Source of the DNA: Copromyces sp. CBS 386.78
Taxonomy: Eukaryota > Ascomycota > Sordariomycetes > Sordariales > Sordariaceae
Assembly: GCA_030685235.1 (NCBI GenBank)
Contig: MU839097.1
Location: 124,001 to 188,000, forward strand
DNA: 64,000 nt
Direction of reading: 5' to 3'
The notes beneath the pieces are model-generated. The model was not told where the DNA came from, ran no database searches, and worked only from the letters and a program-made list of their open reading frames with translations. A program made the position numbers and the translations under genes. This document shows, piece by piece, positions 47,643 through 56,700 of this stretch (position 1 is its first letter; every line of letters begins with the position of its first letter).

Positions 47643-47668
47643 TTCAGGAGCGAAAGAACACGCTCTTA
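47643..47668 (-). repeat. right terminal inverted repeat of the Harbinger element
   Basis: 26 bp, perfect inverted copy of 43,975-44,000. Confidence 0.95.
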
Positions 47669-48145
47669 TCCCTTGCCGGTTCTCTCTCTATCGGTGATTC
47701 CTTCTTCTGGGTCCCCGGGGCCCGCTGCATTATTCGACGAAGCTCCCATGGATGACGGGTGTTCTTTCCAAGGACTTCCTTCTACTTGCATCCTAAGCAA
47801 AAAAAATTATTAAAAAAAACTGACCCAAAAGGCGTGAAGCAACGCCATTCTTGTGTTGAGTTGTGCCTTCCCTTGTTGCTCTTGCTATTTGTTCTCTTTG
47901 CCGTGGAGCAGGGGCAGTTCCTGCTTGCCAGCTTTCCATGCACAATTTGTCGCTCCTTCCTCCATATGTTCCCCGTCTCTTCCGGTTCATTCCGTTCATG
48001 CCGGATGTAAGAAAGAAAAATCAGGGTATCATGGCTGGTAGTAGCCCGTCCGCCCGTGGGACACAGAAAAGGCCCGCTGGGTATGAAAGAAGAGGAAAGA
48101 AAGCCTCTGGAGAGAATGCAGAAGAAAAAAAAGCAGAAAAAGAAT
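47669..48145. other. region between the Harbinger element and tRNA-Gly
   Basis: No credible gene. The AAAAAA-rich plus-strand sequence just below 48,145 gives T runs on the minus strand that suit Pol III termination of the tRNA. Confidence 0.45.
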
Positions 48146-48216
48146 TGCGCCAGCCGCGAATCGAACGCGGGGCCCATCGATGGCAACGATGGATTTTACC
48201 ACTAAACCACTGGCGC
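48146..48216 (-). tRNA. tRNA-Gly(GCC)
   Basis: 71 nt without intron. Acceptor GCGCCAG pairs with CTGGCGC, followed by discriminator A. The D arm contains TGGTTTAGTGG. The anticodon stem is CATCG/CGATG with loop TTGCCAT, giving anticodon GCC. The T arm is CCGCG-TTCGATT-CGCGG. T runs directly downstream suit termination. Confidence 0.96.
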
Positions 48217-48465
48217 TGTTTGGTAATGATTGATTGATAAGATAGTGGGGAAACAGAAACTAAGAACCGAAACCAATTAGTTCCCTTTTTCCTTGTTGGA
48301 ACCCCAAAATCGCCAACCAACTTGTTCTGGAAATGATATCGTTTGGAAAGCCTAGATAGATAGGGAAGTAGAAAACCAAGAAAAGGGGTATATAGCGAGT
48401 CATGAGCCGTTAAAAATGGGGAACCAATCCAGAAAACAGAAAACCAAGCAGGAAGAGAAAGAGTC
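48217..48465. other. short spacer between tRNA-Gly and velvet gene
   Basis: Upstream flank of the tRNA and 3' UTR of the velvet gene. Nothing else seen. Confidence 0.45.
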
Positions 48466-49935
48466 TCACGAAGACCCCCTCTTCTGCCTCTTATTCCTCC
48501 CCTTCCTCCCCCCTCCTCCCCTCCCGCTCTCCTCCGCATCTTCCTCCTCCACTCCATCCTCATCTCCACTCTCCGTCTCCCTCTCCCCTTTACTCCCACC
48601 ATTTCCACCACCCCCCTTCTCATTCCCCTTCTTGATACTAATCAAACACCCCTGCTCTTTGAGTCTCTTCGTCAACGGCGTACTGGCCTTCATCCCCGGG
48701 AAGTCCTTCGCATTATACACCTGGAACGGCTCGCTCATGGCCGTGGCCACGATACTTGATCGATCGCCCGCCATCATCCGCGCCGGGTCCAGCACCACCA
48801 GCGCAAACCTGAGTCTAAAGATGCCGGGGGTGCGACAGCTCAGATCGGGGAAACAAAAGAAGCAGCCTTCTTCCCCGTTCTCGTCCAGTCCGACAAAGGG
48901 AGACGCCACAAGGGTTCCCATCAACCGTCGCTGCTGCCGGAAGTCCTCGGGCATGCTGCTCATGTCCTTGATGCCCGTCTCGTCCCAGATGCTGCAGTGG
49001 ATGACGCTGAATTGGTGCCGCAGCAGCCGGGAGTGCTCCTCGCGCGAGAGGGTGTCGTTATGGATGGTTAGTTGCACGATGGGTGGTGGATCGATGACGC
49101 GGCGGTCGCGCTCGCCGAAGCCGCAGCTGCGGGCGGCGAAGGGCTGTTGGCGGACGGCAATTCGGTAGTCGGTCTTTTTGCCTGAGCTGGGTGGTGGGGG
49201 GACCGGGTTCCGCGTTTTTCGGGTGTTGTCGGTGCTGATGAGGTTGGAGATGCTCATGGGCCGGGATTCTTGCCTTGGGGAACCGCCTTGCTGTGAGCTT
49301 GATGGAGTTTGTGATCCCTCGGGCGGTGGGGAGTTGTTGCTGTTGTTGCTGCTGTTGTGGTTGTTTTCGGGTGCGGATGCTTTCCGTGTCATGGTGGAAT
49401 GGCTGATTGACTCCTGCCTTATTTGTAAGGGTTGCTGGTGGAAGGGTGGCCAAGATGGTTCAATGTGCGCCTGATGATTGTTGCTCATTTGCCGTGAACG
49501 ATACTCGTAGGTGGACTCCACGGTTGACCTGTCACTGGCAGCAGTGGAATAGGCCGGAGAGAGACGGCCATCTGGTTGCCTTCCATGATAAGAACGAGCC
49601 TCGTTATATGTAACTGGGAATTGAGGAGGTGTTTGTCCCACTGGTGAAGGGGTTGGGTAGCCGGAGTAGTAAGTCCGGCTATGGCCTCGATAACCTGCAT
49701 CGCAGGAAGAAGAGACAGGACCAGGACCATTTGTGGGTATTATGGTGGTCACGGGAGGCAGCCTGTGTTGTTGCTGTTGACGATACAATTGCGGCTGCTG
49801 TGGTTGCTGTTCTGCCGTGTAGTGTGCGTGCCTTGAGGAGTAAGCCTCGTGATGAGCGTGAAGTGATCGAGACATGGTGTTGAGTGTAGGATTGGTGCCA
49901 AAAGTGTGATGAGAAGACTCGACAGCAGTAGACAT
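48466..49935 (-). CDS. velC: velvet-domain regulator, most like VelC
   Basis: Velvet proteins are fungal transcription regulators of sexual and asexual development and secondary metabolism, with an NF-kappaB-like DNA-binding fold. The frame from the first ATG gives 489 residues. The first 270 are Ser/Gln/His/Pro-rich and disordered. The velvet domain occupies about residues 270-445: YRIAVRQQP, GFGERDRRVIDPPPIVQL, HCSIWDETG, RRLMGTLVASPFVG, EEGCFFCFPDLSCRTPGIFRLRF and the end block YNAKDFPGMKASTPLTKRLKEQG. The absence of a VelB-type insertion, plus the GFGERDRRVIDPPPIVQL and QQRRLMGTLVASPFVG wording, favour VelC over VosA or VelB, from memory of the families. The tail is Gly/Glu/Lys-rich and basic. 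A branch site and acceptor (ACTGAC, then CTTACAG) lie just upstream at about 49,987-50,003, so the leader is probably spliced. Confidence 0.85.
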   Translation of the reverse strand: MSTAVESSHHTFGTNPTLNTMSRSLHAHHEAYSSRHAHYTAEQQPQQPQLYRQQQQHRLPPVTTIIPTNGPGPVSSSCDAGYRGHSRTYYSGYPTPSPVGQTPPQFPVTYNEARSYHGRQPDGRLSPAYSTAASDRSTVESTYEYRSRQMSNNHQAHIEPSWPPFHQQPLQIRQESISHSTMTRKASAPENNHNSSNNSNNSPPPEGSQTPSSSQQGGSPRQESRPMSISNLISTDNTRKTRNPVPPPPSSGKKTDYRIAVRQQPFAARSCGFGERDRRVIDPPPIVQLTIHNDTLSREEHSRLLRHQFSVIHCSIWDETGIKDMSSMPEDFRQQRRLMGTLVASPFVGLDENGEEGCFFCFPDLSCRTPGIFRLRFALVVLDPARMMAGDRSSIVATAMSEPFQVYNAKDFPGMKASTPLTKRLKEQGCLISIKKGNEKGGGGNGGSKGERETESGDEDGVEEEDAEESGRGGGGRKGRNKRQKRGSS

Positions 49936-49986
49936 TGAAGAAAAAGGGCGTAGGACGGCAGGGAGCCCGATGTGGTTATGGGTTCT

Positions 49987-50160
49987 GTAAGCAGTGTCAG
50001 TCAAGGGATCTTCTAGGTGGGCGATCCTGCTGTGTTACAATATGGCAACAGCGAAGCAAGAGCGAAGGAATGCAGATGGAGCCGGTTCTGCTCCCGACCA
50101 ACAACCGACACGAACCCGGATAACTGGGTTCTGGGATGGAGCATGGGCTGTATGTCTTAC
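49987..50160 (-). other. probable 5'-leader intron of the velvet gene
   Basis: Minus strand: a GTAAGA donor near 50,159 and an acceptor CTTACAG near 49,987 with an ACTGAC branch site about 12 nt before it. The upstream sequence has no ATG in the velvet frame, so this would be a non-coding leader intron. Inferred from motifs only. Confidence 0.5.
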
Positions 50161-53100
50161 ATTGGGAGAACAATAGGTCCAGCCAAGACAGATGCCAGCA
50201 ATGCAGGCGTCTGGTGTTACATGCAAGGCCGTGGGTATACTTGGCGAATTCCAGCTTCCAGGAGTGAGAACAAGGCCGGCGTGGATGTACAGGTGAATCG
50301 GGCCAGATGTTGTCAGGTTTCGCTTGGACGAGATGCTGGGTGACCTCTGCTGTGGGTAGCCGAGTGATACTTGGGGGTATTGAGCAGGATGACAGCCCAG
50401 TGTGGTGGCCCGCTCGAGGCACAAAAACTCCTGTTGTAGTCAAGTGTATTGGTGTACAGGTGTATGTGTATCGACTCTGAACGATCCTATCTTGCTGGTC
50501 TATTCGAGACAATATGGCTTAAAGGGGTGCCACGCAGGGGCGAGGCGCTTATGTATAAAAGGCGCTTAGATGTAATGCTGAGTTGTCGAAGGAGAAAATC
50601 CAGTGCTAAGCAGTTGTAGTGCTTGGAGATGTGATGTTTTTATTATCGTAGGATCTGGACTGATGGAGGAACAGGTAGGCTGGTGAGAATATATCGAGGC
50701 AATATAGCAAAGCCGGGGTGGTTAACAACTGGGGAGCTTAAACAGTGGCCGATATTATGAAGAGAGCATGTTGGATATTGACTTGCCAGGCACTTTGAGG
50801 GACGGGGAAGAATGGAGAGGGGGTGTTGAGGCTATCAGGTACCGCGTCTCAAGAGAAAGAGGCACGAACAAGAGCTGTAGATCGCCTAGCAGGGATTCCA
50901 AGGTAGACCAGGGGGGTCCGTCAGTGACAATCCAGAAAGCGGGTTAATGGGTCGGGAAATATCATGTGCAGCTTTGGGGTGTTTTGTACTGACACTGTCT
51001 TGATGTTCTGGCAGCAGCAGCATGGAGGCGCAAGATTCGGTGCGGAAGGCGTGGAAGTCAGCAAAAATAAAGGGGAACAATAGAAATGGAAGAGCTATCG
51101 GGGATCCGGGCAAAATGTCCGTTATACCAAGAACTTTGAGAGGCCCTGATCTACAGTGTGCTTGTCGTTAGTGTACCTTGTACACCAGGGAGTAACACAT
51201 GCTTGACTGATCACGGATTAGAGACGAAAAGGACAATGGTAACAATGAACGATGACGGCCTCGATCTGTAAGTGCCCTTTGAGGATCCCGCGCTAAGGGT
51301 AGCCCGGCGTCGACGATGAAAAGCTGTCGAACAAGGGGGTAGGTCGTTGACTCAGTAACGGGGGTGGTGTTACTGTGTAAACAAGGGGATCAGCAATGGA
51401 GCACCAGGGGTGCGCAGGTGGTTCCCCAGGCACGTCACAATTCACACCCAGCACCGTGGACCGATCTTGACAAATGTCAACGGCGAATGGTGAGACCTCA
51501 GAGAGGGGAGAGAGCAAAGATGAGGTGTTGGCCATTCACTTGGAGTGGGACATGCAGAGCCAAAGTCTAGAGGGTCCATGAGGTCTCAAACCTGGAATGA
51601 AGTGAGTGATGATATGGCCTGAGTTTGGAACAAAAGATGCCGTCCTTGCAGCAAACTAAGGGCAAGTTGTTCGGCATAGTCTCGGCAACGGAATAATGCC
51701 GTCGAACGAAACCAAGATCATGATCCATCAGTCACCTAACCTCGTGAGCCCTGCCGCTATCCTCTCTGATGGCCATGCTATTGGATGCTGTTGACAAAGG
51801 CTCTTGTGGTTCTGCAGGCGAAACCATCGAAATCACCTCGTTGGACGCTGTGTTTGCAGGACAGACGAGGGGGGGGGGGGGGGGGGGTTTGCTGAATGTG
51901 AGAAGGGGAAGCCAAGTTGGGGTGTCACTGTAACTGGGACTGTGAGTCTGGGACTGAGACTGTGGTCCTTTTGTCGGCTTGTAGCGCCCGAACATTTGAA
52001 CGAACAAACGGGGAATTGAAGACTCTGAGAGCAACTGCTCATATGTAGTGCTTCGAGTATTTTTTTCTGGTTGATGCTAGTTAATGTGAAGACCCAAAGG
52101 ATAGGTTGGTCAAAGAGAAGCCGAGGTCAAAGTTAACCCCGTAAAGCCACGACCAACTGCTATGGTGAGGTGTATGATATCCCAATCATCCCACATAGAG
52201 ACGCCACTGGGCTGTTGCGACGAAGTGGTTAAGCTGAGATGGCTCTACCTCTACCTAGGTAGCTCCATGATGGTGTGAAATTGGTAGTGGAGAGTGCTGA
52301 CGGGAGATGCCTTTAGAAAGAAGACGGAAGACTGAGTGTGAGAGACCTCGTGCTGGAGGCCGGGGAGATGAAAGGTACGGTTAACAGAGTGCGACCCCCT
52401 CCCCCGGCACATGTCCACCTGGGTACGAGGGGGCCTGGAGATGCAGCAGTAGCGATGCTCCATTGAGCCAATCTGGAGGGCAGATCTGTGAGCACACCTG
52501 CTAGATGGCCGTCGATGAGATCCAATGTTGACCGCCGCCGAATGGAAAGCGCGGAAAGTCAAGCCAAGGGCCCCCCCATTCTGCCCCCATCTCCGCTAAC
52601 CTGTCTCTTTCCGACTGCTGTTGAGGGGGTTTAGGTTACTTGGAGCCTGCCCTCACATGCGGCATGTTACATGTTCTTTCCTCTTCTGGTTGTTTGCTGT
52701 TCTGCTCCTGCTTCAAGTCGGCATGAGCGGGCGGTCAGTCTCTTTGGCTGCAAAGGGGAAGGAGCGTTGGGGGGCCCAAGGAGTGTTCCCAGTGCACTCG
52801 CAAGGCACCGACAGGGAAAGGAAAGATCCCCCGGGACCCACTTTTGTTAAGGTTGTCCACCGGGCGTGATCGCTGATGTGACAACTGCACACTGCACTCG
52901 GGCTCTGTTCCGTCTGGTGTCTAAAGCCCGCCTTTTCTTTTGTTTTTTTTTTTTCCATTTTCCTCTTTTCCCAACCTCAACCATCCAAGCCAATCCAATG
53001 GCAGCAGCATAGCCGGATATTGTTCAGGCAACCAATACCCGAACGGACATCGATACGTACATTTCATGTTCCTCGGCATTGGAAATTGATGACTCGTGAT

Positions 53101-53327
53101 GACCCGTCCATCCTTCCTTCTTCAACTCCGCCTTACATCAATGGACGAGACTGATATTCATGATCGGGATATGGGCATAGGCTGCCGCCATGGGCAACAT
53201 TCAACCACTCATGAGCCAGTTTCTCCTCGCCGGTCTCCTCGTGCATATCGCACCCTCCCTGTGCATGGTCACTGATGGCAACCTTACAGTCCAGGGGCAT
53301 GGGGGTGGACAACGGCAGCAAAACACC
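50161..53327. other. gene-poor region upstream of the velvet gene
   Basis: About 3.2 kb with only short open frames and no domain. It probably includes a long velvet promoter and leader. Features seen are a 19-nt G run at 51,869-51,887 and a TACCTCTA octamer at 52,246. Confidence 0.45.
51869..51887 (+). repeat. G homopolymer tract (19 nt)
   Basis: Nineteen consecutive G. Prone to length variation and a possible G-quadruplex former. Confidence 0.9.
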
Positions 53328-53335
53328 CCAAGAAC
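53328..53335 (+). repeat. target-site duplication, left copy
   Basis: CCAAGAAC, repeated exactly at 53,781-53,788 on the other side of the hAT-like element. Confidence 0.88.
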
Positions 53336-53780
53336 CAGGGTTGGGAATAAGTCAAGTAAGTCAAGTCTGGAGGTAGACTTGGACTTGACTTGAGTGTAAA
53401 ATTACGGATTTACTTGAAAAGTGGGGAAAATGAAGTTAGATTTGCCGACTTGAGTCTACAAGTCTACGGTTTATTGAGTTTTTCCGGCGCCGAACCCCCA
53501 ATCTAGCCTAATCGAGCCCTTGTACCCGACCCGTACCACGCCCCCACTTTTTTGGGACTCGCCAGACTCGGTAGATTTGAATATCTAAAAACCGGACTTA
53601 CACGTACAAAATGACCAGATTTGAATGATTAAGCCCAATTTGGTTGATTTGCTTGAAAAATCAAGTCCGGGGAGGCCAGACTTGGGCTTACAAGTCGAAA
53701 TTTTACCTAGATTTGTTCAAGTCTGGGGCGCGGCTTACTTGGACTTGACTTGGGGTCGACTTGACTTATTCCCGACCCTG
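53336..53780. mobile_element. hAT-like non-autonomous element (MITE), 445 bp
   Basis: Ends are inverted repeats beginning CAGGGTYGGGAATAAGTCAA on each strand (22 bp with one mismatch), and the flanks carry an exact 8-bp direct repeat CCAAGAAC (53,328-53,335 and 53,781-53,788). An 8-bp duplication and CAGGG-type ends are hallmarks of hAT transposons. There is no coding capacity. Both arms are dense in AAGTC/GACTT pentamers, so each arm can also fold on itself. It has no RIP-like AT bias. Confidence 0.88.
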
Positions 53781-53788
53781 CCAAGAAC
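53781..53788 (+). repeat. target-site duplication, right copy
   Basis: CCAAGAAC, matching 53,328-53,335. Confidence 0.88.
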
Positions 53789-56700
53789 GAACCCGGTCAG
53801 AGAAGCCCGGCAAGGTACACCAAAGCGGATAAGCATGCGTTCGAACAGGAACTCCCTTACACACAGAGGTCCAGCCCAGGTGCGTGGGATTTCCAGACTG
53901 CTGGTCCCTACCAAAACCTCTACCCGTATGCAACAATGCAGTAGATGATGCTGGGGTTCAACACCCTCTTCTTTTTCCAGACTATTCAAGCCACATTCTA
54001 CCGACACCCGTCACGTCGACAACATGTGAAATAAACTCCTCCCCCTTGGACTATATCCTCGCCAATCCGCGGTGGCCACGCAATGAACTGGAGGATTCGG
54101 TGTAAAGGCCCTCGTTGCTTTTGACAAGAGCCTCTTCTTCCTCGAAAACAGCAATATCCCAGTCTCTCGTCGCCACCTGCGCTTTTACGTCCCCGGGGCC
54201 CTGGTCCCACAAGGCAGGAAGGCTAGAAAACGAGGCTCATAGTCCTGGGTACCGGTGCTTCTACTGTTTTGGGTCAGTTCCGACGACAATGGATACCTCC
54301 TCTAGTCTATCTGTCGCCTTGGCTGCCTCGTTGCTATCCTAGTCCTCGGTCGGCGTCGTTACCCCACAATCTAACCACTCACCTGCAGCTACCATGTTCT
54401 GTCTCCTTCTCCCCATGAAATGGAGCTGCAGGATACTATCCAAAAAGCCGTCATCCGACTCTTGCTGAGACAAGTAGCAGGTTCTGAGGTGCCGGTCCAC
54501 CGGCTGCCTCAACCCACCTGCGTCCGTCTCGACAAGCATGATGGTATGGTCCGCGGGCTTCCTCGGGGTTTTGTCATGACGGCGCAGTATGCACCTCCAA
54601 AACGCCTGTCAGCGCCAACACAAATCACTGGCGGCGTTGTGCACAGGGGTTCTGCTGACTTACACTAGAAGCCGCTCGACATGGTTCGCTTCAGATACGA
54701 CCCTAATTCCCGGTTCTCATCCATCCCCCGCGAAAGGACCCGGAAACTCGGGGTGTATAACAGGGGGTCATTTGGCGAGTGTAGATTGCCGCTCCAATAT
54801 GGCTAATTCGAAGTCGCTTCTCTGCAGACGTTGTGATGTGTAACACGAATATGCTCTTCCGTGGCATACACAGCGAATCCAAGTCGTCGGTGCGCTTCTG
54901 TCCTGGACCGGGGACGAAAAGGAGTAATCTATGTCATAATTTACCACCGGGATATGAGGGCTATGTTCTGGTAAACTTCACCTCGACTCTATAGCTTGGT
55001 AAGTTTAGAGGAGGTAAGTGGCGGCGAGATGAAAGATCTTTGCTCAGCTACCCATACTCTGAGACATGCCTATACAGCAATGGGTCATGTTTATGCGAGT
55101 AAATATCAACCCTTCATGTGCAGGACTCGGCGGAGGCAAGGGGTTAAGTGGTGCCCCATTACGCCCATCTACGACTGATCTACGCTGTAGTAGCATTGAC
55201 TCCAGCGAGTTTACCTGGCGAACCACGAATTCCGTTTTCTGGGTTGCAACTCGGCGCCGAGATGTGTAAATGAAAGCCAGCTATCCGGAGAAATCCCATC
55301 AGTCGCGGCACATCTTATACTACTGACTACCTACGCAACCACTTTCCAGATTCTGTGGTCTTCGGCAGACGACAAGTGTGGGCTTGATCGTCCCGTGTCT
55401 GGCAAGGTAACCATCTGGATGGTCCTGTGACTCCTGTCCATGCGTGCCTTCACTGCGAAAGTTCCAGGGCTCATAATAGTAGTACAGTATGAGGTAGCAC
55501 TCAAGTGTGGCTCCAAGAGCATGTCACGCTAGTTGCATACTGCTCCGTACGAGGTCCTCAAGTTGCTGGCCCGAGGCAGGCAAGTGAACGCACTCGACAC
55601 TCTCAAACATTCACAGCAGTTTCCAAATTTTTCATATCTCAACACACTTTCAAGCACCTGCTAACGTCAAAGATGGCAATTAGACTCGAATTTTTTCGAC
55701 CAACTCTACTCGTAAACTCATTACATGGCATCAACGACGCGTCGCTTGCTAGATTCACTAAGAGAACAGGCCCACTTCGATGACCGATTGACGAGAGATA
55801 CCAGTCCCAGGAAGGCAAGCTGCTCCTAAAATTTTGGGGTCCCACGCGCAAGGAAGCCGTTGGCCTTGCCAACCGTTTGACTAGTGTAGCGAGAACTACT
55901 CTTTGACTAACTAAAACCAAGAGACGCTATTAAAGGCAAGACATCGCCAATATCCATCATATTTCATGAACCGGACTTTCGGGATTACAAACTAGTCCTC
56001 AAACGCTCGGAACTCGCGGGGCTCATGTCTTGGATTAAGACCCTGAGGTGTCGGGGTCAGAGACTAGACAAGGCATTTATGACCCATGAATCCGGATAAG
56101 CTACATACAAGATCCAGGCTACAATCTTTACACCTGCACTTGCAAGCACCCCCTTTTGCAAACACATACAAATTTCCCGGTTAATGCAATACTTTTCGCT
56201 GCCCGGTTTCCCAGATTTGTATGGAACTGAGCCACCAGTAGTTGCAAAATGCCTGGTTAGTGCAAAGATTTTGAGCCGTGCCCAAAGTGCCGGAATTGTG
56301 TTGCAATAACAGGGGTAAAGACTGTATACGCATCCGGTAGTGGGGACAACTCCAGCCACCTTTCGGGTTTTGCATCGTCCTTGAGAAGGAAGCCAAGCAG
56401 CAACCCCCGCTGTTCCGACCGATGTTGTCCCAGGTTGATTACTTGTCCCCCGTTATTATTACTGGCCTGGATTCTATCAGCAGTCCTCATCTCGGGAGTT
56501 CTTCGCGCGGGTGCTTCGGTACTTGACAAAGGTCCGTGGTTTTGTCTTTCCGCTCTGAAGACGTTCGTCTTGAGGGACAGAGATGGGTTATGACCGAGTT
56601 GGGATGCTTTTGCAAACCTCGTTTCCTTTCTTTTTCCTCCCAAAATAAGTTGAAGCATGTCTCACTCGCCTACTCGATTGCAAGACTGAAGAATCCGTTG

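Larger units (their letters stand above)
43975..47668. mobile_element. PIF/Harbinger DNA transposon with two convergent dead genes
   Basis: A 3,694-bp element bounded by perfect 26-bp inverted repeats beginning TAAGAGCGTGTTCTTTCGCT at the left end, with the exact reverse complement at the right end. It encodes a Harbinger-type DDE transposase (+) and, convergently, a Myb/SANT-like protein (-). This is the two-gene layout known for PIF/Harbinger elements. The host flank is TCC on both sides. If the outer TAA/TTA are counted as target site instead, they fit the TWA preference of the superfamily but are not identical direct copies. The interior from about 44,216 to 47,520 is AT-rich with almost no CpA, whereas the outer 240 and 150 bp look unmutated. 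Both genes contain stops, so the copy is not autonomous. Confidence 0.88.

Noticed and set aside
35320..47668. Possible centromere or telomere
   Set aside because: Too short for a Neurospora-type centromere, with normal genes close on both sides and no telomeric repeat; a dispersed RIP-mutated cluster is simpler.
47519..47755. 78-codon open frame at the right edge of the RIP block
   Set aside because: It runs straight across the right terminal inverted repeat of the Harbinger element and has no domain; a chance frame.
54339..54539. Minus-strand frame followed by a GTGAGT-like donor, resembling an exon
   Set aside because: No partner exon or known motif could be joined to it; left as unresolved non-coding sequence.
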